NCBI RefSeq assembly: GCF_009455685.1
Contig: NZ_QPES01000001.1
Coordinates: 1,488,001 to 1,552,000 of the forward strand
Origin: Paraburkholderia hayleyella
Lineage (GTDB): Bacteria > Pseudomonadota > Gammaproteobacteria > Burkholderiales > Burkholderiaceae
Length of the DNA stretch: 64,000 bases
Direction of reading: 5' to 3'
How positions within the stretch are numbered: position 1 is the stretch's first letter; each line of letters starts with the position of its first letter. Of this stretch, positions 8,580 to 16,214 are shown in pieces. Made by a program: the position numbers and the translations under genes. Under the pieces are notes generated by a model. It searched no databases. It was given only the letters and a program-made list of their open reading frames with translations, and had not been told where the DNA came from.

Positions 8580-9632
8580 CTAGATCTTGCTGATGATGGT
8601 GGTATTCATCGTGTAGCACTTCTCCTGGATCTGGGCCGCTTCGGTGCCGTCGGTCTGGTACTGCCCCATGTTGGTTTGCAGGTTGATCATGTCCTTGGCG
8701 TTGCTGTTGCTCAGTGTGCTTTGCTGGACCTGCAACTGATCGACCCATTTGCTCATCTGGTCGTTCGATGCGCCGTAGGTCGTATCGGGGGATTTAGTGG
8801 AGTCATAGGGGGGGACGTTGCTGAGCCCCAGTACCTTGGCGAGGTAAACGTCAGTGATCGCACTGGGAGAGGTGCCTGCGGGAGGGGTGTTGCTGCCATC
8901 AGTATTATTCCATGTGCCTGGCGGCCACTGGAACGGCTGCCCGTTGGAGTCGATGAGCGACGAGGTATCGATCCCGTTGAACGGGGTGCTTGTCGCCCCC
9001 GGGGCCGCGCCGGCCTGGGTGTTCTGCAACGCCGTGATGGCGGCTTCCACCAGCTTGGCCTGATCGGTGCGGGCGTTCATCGCGTTGGTGTACTCCTCCA
9101 CGGAAGCCTGCTGGATGCTCATGCTGTTCAACGCCATCAGCATCACCTCGATGCCCATGTTGAAATCGCTGACCTCAGGCATGGAGCTCGCCGGGGGCGT
9201 AATAGGCGCCGCCCCTAGCCAGGCCGCCGCGGCCTGTTCCTTGCGCGCGGCGCCGAGACCTGTGCCGGTGGGCCGGCCCGGTTGGGCGGCGCCTGGCTGC
9301 TGATGCTCCTCGTGCCGTGGCGTGCCGCTGAACAGCTTCGATTGCTGCTTCAGATCATCGGTCGATGGGTTGATGGGCTGGTTGTCCTGGCTGTCGTCGT
9401 CGTTCGGATCGTCGTAACCGAACTTGCGCTCCAGATCCTCGCGCAACTGCATGATCTTCAGGCTGGAGACGTGCGGGGTCTTTTCCTTTTTGTAGCTCGC
9501 CTGGTGGCGGTTTAAGCCTTTACTGGCGTGCTTGATCTTGTCGGTATGGACCCGCGCGTGGCGCTCATGGTCGAGCGGGGCGTGATGGGAGACGTCGGGC
9601 TTGGCGGACCGGTTGTCGATTGCTGCGCTCAT
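8580..9632 (-). CDS. putative T3SS filament/tip protein, EspA/SseB-like paralog B
   Basis: 350 aa. It shares with its neighbours the block DFNMGIEVMLMALNSMSIQQ ... LVEAAITALQNTQ, the segment SLIDSNGQPF, the VLGL motif, and the C-terminal coil with GQYQTDGTEAAQ and the ending TTIISKI. The N-terminal ~150 residues are a charged extension rich in His, Lys, Asp and Gln (HASKGLNRHQASYKKEKTPH), which is long for an EspA/SseB-like protein (usual length about 190-200 aa). The gene is separated by 209 nt from paralog A and 147 nt from paralog C, with no promoter motif in either gap, so the three are probably one transcript. Secretion by the T3SS is inferred from context. Confidence 0.5.
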   Translation of the reverse strand: MSAAIDNRSAKPDVSHHAPLDHERHARVHTDKIKHASKGLNRHQASYKKEKTPHVSSLKIMQLREDLERKFGYDDPNDDDSQDNQPINPSTDDLKQQSKLFSGTPRHEEHQQPGAAQPGRPTGTGLGAARKEQAAAAWLGAAPITPPASSMPEVSDFNMGIEVMLMALNSMSIQQASVEEYTNAMNARTDQAKLVEAAITALQNTQAGAAPGATSTPFNGIDTSSLIDSNGQPFQWPPGTWNNTDGSNTPPAGTSPSAITDVYLAKVLGLSNVPPYDSTKSPDTTYGASNDQMSKWVDQLQVQQSTLSNSNAKDMINLQTNMGQYQTDGTEAAQIQEKCYTMNTTIISKI

Positions 9633-9779
9633 CGTGAGCTCCAGGAAAAATTAGTGTGGCAAAAAGCAAAAAGCACAAAGCGAATACAACGGATACAAAG
9701 CGGACACAAAGCAAAAAGCAGGGCGGCAAAAACTGTCCGGCGGCGGTTGCTGGATGCGATCCGGGCGATCCGGCTTGGC

Positions 9780-10559
9780 TCAGGTAAAGACGGAGAGCCC
9801 CGCGGCAGTCATCGCGGCGATCGAATCAGTGGCCTGGTTGATGTCGGTCTGATATTGACCCTCGATCTTGTTGATTTGCCCGGTGTCTTGCTGGTTGAGT
9901 GTGGTGAGCGTGTTTTGCGTGGTCTGGCAGATCTTGATCCACGTCTGCATTTGCCCCACGGTGGCATCGGCTGCGTCCTTGTTCGAGGGGCCGCGCGTGT
10001 AATCCGTGTCCCAGGTCATGCCGAGCACCTGCTCGAGGTATTCCTTGCTTTCGCGGCTGGTGTACCAGAGGTCATCCTTGCCAGTGGGCGAAGCGCGTGA
10101 GGAGGGGGAGAACGCTAGCGGCTGGCCGTTGGGGTCGATCAGGCTGTCTATGTCGACCTTGCGCAGCGGCAAATAGGTCGAAGTATTGCTGCCGTGGATC
10201 GAGTCGTTGAGCATGTCGATGAAGACCTGCAATTGCTGGATCTGGTAGGAGCGCCACTTGATGCTGTTTTCGAAGATCGCAATGCCATCGGTTTGCAGCT
10301 TCAGGTTGGTGACCGACGCGCTGGCGGTGATGAACTCCACGGCGATCGTATTCTGGCTGTCGCTGCTCATCGGCACGGTCTGGCCGTAACCGTTGCGCTT
10401 CACGGCGTCGATGCGCTCTGCCGCGCAAGCGTTGGGCGCGGCGAGATCGGGGCGCTGGCCCGATGGCGCAACGCTGTCGGCGTGGGCTCCGGAGGGTGTG
10501 TCACACCGATTCGGCTTCGAGGGTTGGGTGGAATGTGGGTGTAGTACGGCGCTGCCCAT
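9780..10559 (-). CDS. putative T3SS filament/tip protein, EspA/SseB-like paralog C
   Basis: 259 aa, the shortest of the three paralogs. It keeps the core: VEFITASASVTNLKLQTDGI, an IDMLNDSI helix, SLIDPNGQPLAF, the VLGM motif, and a C-terminal coil with NTLTTLNQQDTGQ and GQYQTDINQATDS. The N-terminal extension is only ~80 residues. It lies nearest the operon promoter, 86 nt downstream of the small coiled-coil gene at 10646-11005. In SPI-2 the sseA chaperone gene is followed by sseB, and the order here is the same. Which paralog is the main filament subunit cannot be told from sequence. Confidence 0.5.
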   Translation of the reverse strand: MGSAVLHPHSTQPSKPNRCDTPSGAHADSVAPSGQRPDLAAPNACAAERIDAVKRNGYGQTVPMSSDSQNTIAVEFITASASVTNLKLQTDGIAIFENSIKWRSYQIQQLQVFIDMLNDSIHGSNTSTYLPLRKVDIDSLIDPNGQPLAFSPSSRASPTGKDDLWYTSRESKEYLEQVLGMTWDTDYTRGPSNKDAADATVGQMQTWIKICQTTQNTLTTLNQQDTGQINKIEGQYQTDINQATDSIAAMTAAGLSVFT

Positions 10560-10645
10560 AGCGATACTCCAGTGATGAAACAGAAACGGGCCCGAGGCGA
10601 TGCCATGCGATGCGGCAGAGGTGCCCCGGCCGTTGAAAAACAGGC

Positions 10646-11005
10646 TTAAACGAGGTTGCGGGTGCGGCGTCGCGGCTTGGCCGCAGAGGGTGTCGAGGCG
10701 GCGGCTGGCGTTGCGGCAGGTGTTGTGGCGGTGTCTGCCGCCGGTGCGTCGTCGCTCATCGTGGTCAGTTGTTCGATGCTGACCGCGAGCGCATGCGCCT
10801 TGGCGAACATTTCCGGCTCGAAGTCGGGCACGTAGGTTTGCATCAACTCGACCATCTCCTTGAAGTCCTTGTTGGATTCCGCGAGATATTCGTTGGTCGC
10901 CTTGATCCGGGCATGGACCTCGGCCAGGGATTTTTCAGTCTCGGCAATCGCAATCTGGCCGGGTGACAGCGGTTGAGTCTGTGCAGTAGGCATGGTCGTC
11001 GACAT
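10646..11005 (-). CDS. small coiled-coil protein, possible SseA-like T3SS chaperone
   Basis: 119 aa. Residues 15-80 form a continuous charged helix (IAIAETEKSLAEVHARIKAT, NEYLAESNKDFKEMVELMQT), and the rest is Ala/Thr/Pro-rich, ending in a basic tail (KPRRRTRNLV). There is no membrane segment. It is the first gene after an hrp-box-like promoter (11029-11053) and precedes the three filament-like paralogs. SseA, the small coiled-coil chaperone of SseB/SseD, has this size, this location and a basic C-terminus, so an analogous chaperone role is plausible. I do not recognise the sequence itself, so the function is inference. Confidence 0.45.
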   Translation of the reverse strand: MSTTMPTAQTQPLSPGQIAIAETEKSLAEVHARIKATNEYLAESNKDFKEMVELMQTYVPDFEPEMFAKAHALAVSIEQLTTMSDDAPAADTATTPAATPAAASTPSAAKPRRRTRNLV

Positions 11006-11028
11006 CTAAGGTTGAATGTGCAGGCTAA

Positions 11029-11053
11029 GTAACGCTTACGCTGTTTGAGTTCC
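11029..11053 (-). promoter_or_regulatory. hrp-box-like ECF promoter for the T3SS filament operon
   Basis: Minus strand: -35 GGAACT (11053-11048), 14-nt spacer, -10 GTTAC (11033-11029) followed by TTA. It sits 24 nt upstream of the ATG at 11005 in the divergent region shared with the response-regulator gene (start 11257). No equally good motif faces the regulator gene. Confidence 0.75.
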
Positions 11054-11256
11054 ATGCCCGCTGCAAAAAGTCCGATCTGAACCGGCAGGCTCGCATCTGG
11101 CCGGTCGCGGTGATATCGTGCCGGGGCTTTATTGAGATGGCGCGCAGGACGCGCCATGGCATTAACACGGCTTTCGCCAGCAGTTACGCCTGCTCACTCA
11201 CAGGCTGTCATGGGCAGGAGCGGGGCGAAAGCCCGGAAACGAAGGACAAAAACAAC

Positions 11257-11901
11257 ATGGCAACCGCGTTATTGGTGGACGACCACGCGATGTTCAGGGA
11301 AGGACTGGCGCTGGCGCTGGAGCAAGGCGAACCGGCGCTGCGGATTCAGACGGTATCGAGTGGCGAGGAGGCGGTGCGCTCGCTGGGGACGATTGCGGAT
11401 CTGTCGATTGTGCTGATGGATTATTACTTGCCGGACATGACCGGGGCGGCGCTGGTGGAGCGGCTGCGGCGCACGCGGCCGGATGCGCCGGTGCTGGTGC
11501 TCTCGGCCTCGGATGACCCCGAGGACTACCGCAGCGCGCTGGCGGCGGGCGCTTGCGGTTTTATTCATAAATCGTCGGATAGCGCGGTGCTGCTGGATGC
11601 GGTGCGGCGCGTGCTGCGCGGCGAGATCTTGACGGCCCAGCCGTTTCCACGCGCGGCGCTGCGCGTGCAAAACGATGCCGATGCGGTGGTGCTGAAGCTG
11701 ACGCAACGTCAGCGCGAAGTGTTGGGCTTGCTGTGCGAAGGGCTGCGCAATGGCGATATCGCCGAGCGCCTGAACATGACCGAAAAAACGGTGAAAGCCC
11801 ATGTGTCGGCGATTTTCACGACGCTCGATGTGCCGAGCCGGACCCAGGCGGTGCTGGTGGCGATGCGCTCGCAGGTGTACCGGGACCGCAAGGACCGGTG
11901 A
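11257..11901 (+). CDS. LuxR/NarL-family two-component response regulator
   Basis: 214 aa from the ATG at 11257 (GAAGGA ribosome site upstream; the longer reading from 11110 lacks support). The receiver domain has the acidic pocket LLVDDHAMF, phospho-acceptor Asp55 in IVLMDYYLPD, Ser/Thr and Lys positions (VLSASDDPED, FIHKSSDS). The C-terminal LuxR HTH is canonical (LTQRQREVLGLLCEGLRNGD, MTEKTVKAHVSAIF). It is transcribed away from the T3SS operon. The likely partner is the hybrid histidine kinase at 13130-14977, a pair reminiscent of SsrA/SsrB at SPI-2. A role in switching on the T3SS, directly or through the ECF sigma factor, is inferred from position. Confidence 0.85.
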   Translation: MATALLVDDHAMFREGLALALEQGEPALRIQTVSSGEEAVRSLGTIADLSIVLMDYYLPDMTGAALVERLRRTRPDAPVLVLSASDDPEDYRSALAAGACGFIHKSSDSAVLLDAVRRVLRGEILTAQPFPRAALRVQNDADAVVLKLTQRQREVLGLLCEGLRNGDIAERLNMTEKTVKAHVSAIFTTLDVPSRTQAVLVAMRSQVYRDRKDR

Positions 11902-11993
11902 GCCGCGCGGCGCTGGCAAGGCGCGCCATGCGGCGATGCGTGAAGCGGTGCTTCAGGGCTTGCGAGACTTCTGGCGGCCCCTTGGCCTTCCGC

Positions 11994-12287
11994 TTATTTT
12001 TTCCAGGGCCGTCCGGGATAGTGCTGCCGGGCGCCCATGATCCTCACGATTTCGATGAGGTTTGTCCTGAGCACGCGATAGATCAACACATAGCCGCTGC
12101 CCAGCACCATTTCGCGCGTGCCCTTGACGCGGCCGAGCCGGTACAGCTCGGGATGGCTGGGCAGGGCGCGGGTCAGCGCTTCGATGGAGTCATCGAAGGC
12201 GATGGCCGCGCCTGGGTTGTGGGCGGCGATGTAGTCGAACAGCTTGATGCGGTCTTCATGCGCGCGTGCGCGCCATTCGACGCTCAA
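11994..12287 (-). CDS. ParE/RelE-family toxin of a type II TA pair
   Basis: 97 aa with the ParE fold pattern: an N-terminal WRARAHEDRIKLFDYIAAHN helix, a middle LPSHPELYRLGRVKGTREMV, and the C-terminal YVLIYRVLRTNLIEIVRIMG strand with the ending ARQHYPGRPW. ParE toxins poison gyrase, while RelE relatives cleave mRNA; the type here cannot be decided. Translation appears to start at a TTG (12287) that overlaps the antitoxin stop (TTGA), so the toxin is coupled to and follows its antitoxin. It sits between the two halves of a two-component system. Confidence 0.8.
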   Translation of the reverse strand: MSVEWRARAHEDRIKLFDYIAAHNPGAAIAFDDSIEALTRALPSHPELYRLGRVKGTREMVLGSGYVLIYRVLRTNLIEIVRIMGARQHYPGRPWKK

Positions 12288-12829
12288 GATTTTTTCGCCG
12301 CTGGGCGGGCGGCGCCAGGTCGGGAAGATGAGCGGCCGCGTGCGGTGCTGGATGCGGTGCCTGATGCGGTGTCAGGCGCTGAATCCGGCAGGGCCGCGCG
12401 CAGGGCGGCTTTGCGCTCGTTCATGTCGCGCGTGACGGCGGCTTGCGTCACGTTGGGGCGCGGGTCGTCCAGTGAGGTTTGCACCTGCTGGCACAGCCAG
12501 GCGTCGTAAGCGGCGGCCTCGTGCGCCTGGCGCAGGCGTGCGGCGGCGTCGCCGCGGGGGCGCTGGGGCCGGGTGGTGGGATCGTAAGCGGTGGTGTCAA
12601 CGTGAAATTGCATGATGCCGAGCCGGTGGAGGAAAACGATCAAAGTATCAAACTTTGGCCAGATTCGGACATGCCCTCGCCTTACGGCCAGGGTCTTTTC
12701 GGACGAACCGTACTGAATGGCCAGGGCCCAACCCCCGGCTTGGGCTATGACTCTTGCACCGCGCACGCTGTGTGCTTCGGCGAGTTGTTCGAGGGTGGCT
12801 TGATCGAGGGTGTCGAGTGAGGGTGTCAT
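12284..12829 (-). CDS. antitoxin-like protein (ParC partition-associated family) paired with ParE
   Basis: 181 aa, directly upstream of and overlapping the ParE-like toxin gene. The N-terminal half (LEQLAEAHSVRGARVIAQAG, LAVRRGHVRIWPKFDTLIVF) resembles proteins annotated as ParC partition-associated, a plasmid/chromosome family found next to ParE toxins. Residues ~90-135 carry a charged helix (AAARLRQAHEAAAYDAWLCQ), and the tail is Ser/Ala/Arg-rich and disordered, as in many antitoxins. At 181 aa it is longer than common RHH antitoxins. Antitoxin function is inferred from the gene arrangement. Confidence 0.6.
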   Translation of the reverse strand: MTPSLDTLDQATLEQLAEAHSVRGARVIAQAGGWALAIQYGSSEKTLAVRRGHVRIWPKFDTLIVFLHRLGIMQFHVDTTAYDPTTRPQRPRGDAAARLRQAHEAAAYDAWLCQQVQTSLDDPRPNVTQAAVTRDMNERKAALRAALPDSAPDTASGTASSTARGRSSSRPGAARPAAKKS

Positions 12830-13129
12830 GGTGTGTCCCGAGGGGTGTTTTCAGGCACTGTTTGTTGAGCTGGAATTTTACCGGATATCTATTGTCTGGT
12901 TGTCGTATATCTATTGATTGGGTGCGAATGCGGACCTGGGTCACAAGGCGGGACGTGAGCGTGGGAGGCGGTGACAGCCCGGCACTTGCAGGCAGGGATG
13001 CAGCAGGGAAGGAGAAAGAGGGAAGGGGCAAAAAGGGGGCGAAGGGGGCGCAGGAGGCGCAGGAGGCGAAGAGACGGGAAAAAGAAAGAAGGCCCGGCGT
13101 GCAGGGCGCGCCCGTCTTCGCGCGGCAGC
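12830..13129. other. 300-bp intergenic gap with a purine-rich tract
   Basis: No supported gene. The left part is the antitoxin promoter region. Bases 13012-13096 are almost pure G/A on the plus strand, with repeats of the type GGGGGCGAAGG and AGGAGGCG. The tract lies just downstream of the histidine kinase gene, which ends leftward at 13130. No hairpin with a T-run was seen. Confidence 0.5.
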
Positions 13130-14977
13130 CTAGCCGTCTGCGCCCGTCGCAATCGTGCTGGCCGGCGTGAGCGGCGTGGCCCCGGTTGCGGCTTCGTCAG
13201 CCGCCGCGCGCGCCGCCAGCAGCGACGTCGCCAGCGCATGCAATTGTCCCGGATCGATCGGCTTGTGCAGCAGCGGCCAGCCGCGCGCTTCGGCTTCCGC
13301 CAGACGCAGCGGCGTGTTGTCCGCGCTGATCAGGATCGCCGGAATCCGGTCATCGTTGTATTCCTCATGCAAGCGCTCGATCACGTCGATACCCGTGTCG
13401 TGCCGGCGCAGCCGGTAATCGCTCACCACCAGATCCGGCTTGGCCGTGCAGGAGCGAGTCAATTCGAGCATCTCGTCGATGCCGTCCGCCGCCAGCGCGC
13501 GAAAGCCCCATGTCTCGAACAGCAGGCGCAGGCCTTCGCGGTTTTCCAGATCATCTTCGATGACATACACCAGCTTGCCGTGCATGCCCCGCCCGCGCGG
13601 CTGATGCGCCTCGTGCGAAGGCTGGTCGATGGGCACGACCTGGCTGGCTTCGCCCGCGGGCAGACGCAGCGCGAATACGCTGCCGCGCCCCGGTATCGAG
13701 CGCAGCGTGAGCGGGTGGCCAAGCAGGTGCGCGGCGCGCTGGACAATCGCCAGCCCCAGCCCCAACCCCTTGTTGCGGTCGCGCTCAGGGTTGCCCAACT
13801 GGTGGAACTCCCAGAAGATTTTTTCCCGGTCCAGCTCGGCAATGCCCGGCCCGGTATCCCAGATTTCGATGCACAGCGCCGCACCACGATGGCGCCAGGC
13901 CAGCAGGATGCCGCCGTCCTGGGTATGGCGAATCGCGTTATCCACCAGGTTGCGCACGATCTGCCCCACCAGCACCGGGTCCGACCAGGCCACCGGGGCG
14001 CCCGGACGCACGCGCAGGATCAGGTTTTTATCGGCAGCGCGCACGGCGAACTCGAGCTTGATGTCGTCGAATAACGCCGAAAGCGGGAAGTGCCGCAACA
14101 CCGGCTGCACCACGCCGGCGTCGAGGCGCGAGATATTGAGCAGCGCGTCGAACAGTGAGCCCATCGCACTCACCGCGCGCGAAATGCTTTCCACCAGGTG
14201 GCGGCTTTTGGCGTTGAGGGTTTGCTCGCGCAGCACGCCCAGATACAGGCTCAGCGCATGCACCGGCTGGCGCAGATCGTGGCTCGCGGCCGCGAGAAAA
14301 CGCGATTTGGCCTGATCGCTGCGCTCGGCGGCGTCTTTTTCGAGTTTCAGGTTTTCCAGCAGCACGAGGTTTTCGAAGCGCAGCACCAGCGAATCGATCT
14401 GGGTGCGGTGAATCCGGTACGAAAACACCAGCGTGCCGAGCAGATAAAGCATGCAAACCGCCGCGAGAATGTTGTCGACAGTGCCCGAGAGCAGCACCAG
14501 CGCAGTGAGCGGTGGCACGAAAAACGGCAACTGGAAACCGTACAGCACAGGCAGCCAGATGCTGTAGGCGGACATCGCGCCGGTAGAGAGCGCGAGCAGC
14601 GCGACGATGATGAACATCTGCATGGGCTGGGCCGCATGCAGCATCCAGTAGCCCGACGGCACGCCCCAGAGCAGCCCGGCGGCCACCGTGCTGGCGCACA
14701 TCAGGATTTGCCAGCGGCGTAGCGCCAGGGCGTCGTGGCGGCAGCGTTCATAGCGCTGGCACAGCACTGCGCGCCCGAGCGCCAGCAACAGTTGCGCGCC
14801 CAGCCAAAGCAGCACGGACGTGCCAAATGCCTGCAGCAGAACGATGGCGAAGATCACGCACGAGACAAAGCCGCACGTCAGCGCGAACGGAATGTTGTTG
14901 CGCAGGATCTGCATCTGCTGCGCCTGCACTTGGGCAGCGCACGATGACGGGATCGCTTCGCGCGACAGAAAACGCAT
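13130..14977 (-). CDS. membrane hybrid histidine kinase with C-terminal receiver
   Basis: 615 aa. About six hydrophobic helices fill residues 30-190 with only short loops, so it has no large periplasmic sensor domain. HisKA follows with the H-box FLAAASHDLRQPVHALSLY (His233). HATPase motifs are present: N-box RNLVDNAIRHT, G1 WDTGPGIAE, G2 NKGLGLGLAIVQ. A C-terminal receiver follows (VYVIEDD; phospho-acceptor in LVVSDYRL). No HPt domain is visible. It is probably the cognate kinase of the LuxR-type regulator at 11257-11901, from which it is separated by a toxin-antitoxin pair. It is divergent from the ECF sigma gene at 15378. The signal sensed is unknown. Confidence 0.85.
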   Translation of the reverse strand: MRFLSREAIPSSCAAQVQAQQMQILRNNIPFALTCGFVSCVIFAIVLLQAFGTSVLLWLGAQLLLALGRAVLCQRYERCRHDALALRRWQILMCASTVAAGLLWGVPSGYWMLHAAQPMQMFIIVALLALSTGAMSAYSIWLPVLYGFQLPFFVPPLTALVLLSGTVDNILAAVCMLYLLGTLVFSYRIHRTQIDSLVLRFENLVLLENLKLEKDAAERSDQAKSRFLAAASHDLRQPVHALSLYLGVLREQTLNAKSRHLVESISRAVSAMGSLFDALLNISRLDAGVVQPVLRHFPLSALFDDIKLEFAVRAADKNLILRVRPGAPVAWSDPVLVGQIVRNLVDNAIRHTQDGGILLAWRHRGAALCIEIWDTGPGIAELDREKIFWEFHQLGNPERDRNKGLGLGLAIVQRAAHLLGHPLTLRSIPGRGSVFALRLPAGEASQVVPIDQPSHEAHQPRGRGMHGKLVYVIEDDLENREGLRLLFETWGFRALAADGIDEMLELTRSCTAKPDLVVSDYRLRRHDTGIDVIERLHEEYNDDRIPAILISADNTPLRLAEAEARGWPLLHKPIDPGQLHALATSLLAARAAADEAATGATPLTPASTIATGADG

Positions 14978-15123
14978 GACCTCTTCTCCTCGTGACCTCG
15001 GGCATCCGGTTCCTGGGTTCTTTAGTGCTTGAGCGCTTTAGCGCTTCGGCAAGACCCGTCGCAGCCAGCCTCCAAGAGTGCGTTTTACGCGCTGGTGGCC
15101 CGTGCAGCAAGGGATTTGACAAA

Positions 15124-15148
15124 TTGTGCACAACTAGGACTTTAGTCC
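15124..15148. promoter_or_regulatory. two adjacent palindromes upstream of the sigma factor gene
   Basis: TTGTGCACAA (15124-15133) and GGACTTTAGTCC (15137-15148) are perfect and near-perfect inverted repeats 3 nt apart. They lie in the 400-bp divergent region between the histidine kinase and the ECF sigma gene. A TTGACA hexamer overlaps the left edge (15116-15121). They are candidate regulator binding sites; nothing else supports this. Confidence 0.3.
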
Positions 15149-15377
15149 GATGCGCCGCGCATTTTTGCCCCTTAGTATCGGTTTCAGTTCTGGTTTGGCA
15201 TGAAACCGGCCAGCCAGAACGGGAAGCGACGGGATCTGAAACAGCGCATGACCACCGTGCTGTTGCAACGAGAGATGGCCACGGCAAGCAAGGCTCACCA
15301 GCCTGACTGGCAAGACGACCGTGCTCCAGAGGCGAAACGCCTTTTCAACTGTGAAGGATAACGGGGAAGTGCAAGTC

Positions 15378-16127
15378 ATGATCGAAACCGAGGCATTCCT
15401 GAACCCAGCGCTGTCGCGGCCTGAATCCATGGACAGCATGGACGGCATTGAGGGCTTTGAGCAGATGGACGATATGGATGACATGGACGACATCGGTGAG
15501 ATGGACGGCATCGGCGAACTCAGCGGCCTGGAGGCGCTGGGCGATGAGCTTGACTTGAGCGCGGTAGCCGACGGCGAAGCCCGCACCTGCAATGCCGCTG
15601 AACGCGAAGAGCTGTTCCGCGAACTCGTGGGGCAGCATGGCAAGCGCCTGTATCACTTCGTGCTGCGCCGGATCGGCAGCGTGTTCGACGCGGAAGAGCT
15701 GACCCAGCAAGCCTTCGTCGAAGCCGCCAAGGCCTACGAGACCTATCGCGGCGAAGCCAAGCTGTCCACCTGGCTCTACGGCATCGCCATGAACCTCGTG
15801 CGCAATCACCTGAACCGCTGCCCGGAGCGCCGCTACAAGTTCGAAAGCGCTGATGAGAGCCTGTTCGACGGCAGCGGTCATGAAAGCGAGAGCCTCGAGA
15901 GCACCGTTGGCCGCAAGCAGCAGTTCAAGCTGCTGTGGCAGGAACTGGGCGATCTGCCCGCTGAAATGCGCGAGGTGCTGATGCTCGTCGGCGTGAAAGA
16001 GATGAGCTACGAAGAAGCCAGCGTGATGCTCAGCATCCCGGTGGGCACCGTACGCAGCCGCCTGTCGCGGGCGCGCTCGACGCTGCGCACCAAGCTGGCG
16101 GGCAGTGGCTGGGATCTCAGCGAATAG
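15378..16127 (+). CDS. ECF-type (HrpL-like) RNA polymerase sigma factor with acidic N-terminal extension
   Basis: 249 aa from the ATG at 15378 (GGGGAAG ribosome site). Sigma region 2 is clear (LYHFVLRRIGSVFDAEELTQ, TYRGEAKLSTWLYGIAMNLV) and region 4 too (LPAEMREVLMLVGVKEMSYE, IPVGTVRSRLSRARSTLRTK). There is no region 1.1 or 3, so it is a group 4 sigma. The first ~70 residues are an unusual acidic repeat of Met-Asp-Asp/Met-Asp-Gly units. No anti-sigma gene follows. A repeated hrp-box-like promoter in the window (GGAACC-N14-GTTACNNA) is the kind of site an ECF factor reads, so I infer that this protein controls the T3SS, T6SS and candidate effectors. It could itself be driven by the nearby two-component system. 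Confidence 0.87.
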   Translation: MIETEAFLNPALSRPESMDSMDGIEGFEQMDDMDDMDDIGEMDGIGELSGLEALGDELDLSAVADGEARTCNAAEREELFRELVGQHGKRLYHFVLRRIGSVFDAEELTQQAFVEAAKAYETYRGEAKLSTWLYGIAMNLVRNHLNRCPERRYKFESADESLFDGSGHESESLESTVGRKQQFKLLWQELGDLPAEMREVLMLVGVKEMSYEEASVMLSIPVGTVRSRLSRARSTLRTKLAGSGWDLSE

Positions 16128-16214
16128 TGTTGCGGCAGGCTCCGCGCGCGCAGCATGCCTTGGGGCCTCGCGCCCTGGTCCGTACGCCGGATCTTGCTTC
16201 TCAGGAAGACCACC

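Noticed and set aside
11994..12829. Possibility that the TA pair are T3SS chaperone/effector genes
   Set aside because: The ParE-type fold pattern and stop/start overlap fit a toxin-antitoxin pair better, and no regulon promoter precedes them.
14990..15013. GGAACC upstream of the histidine kinase with GTCAC nearby
   Set aside because: Spacing is only 11 nt, unlike all accepted copies.
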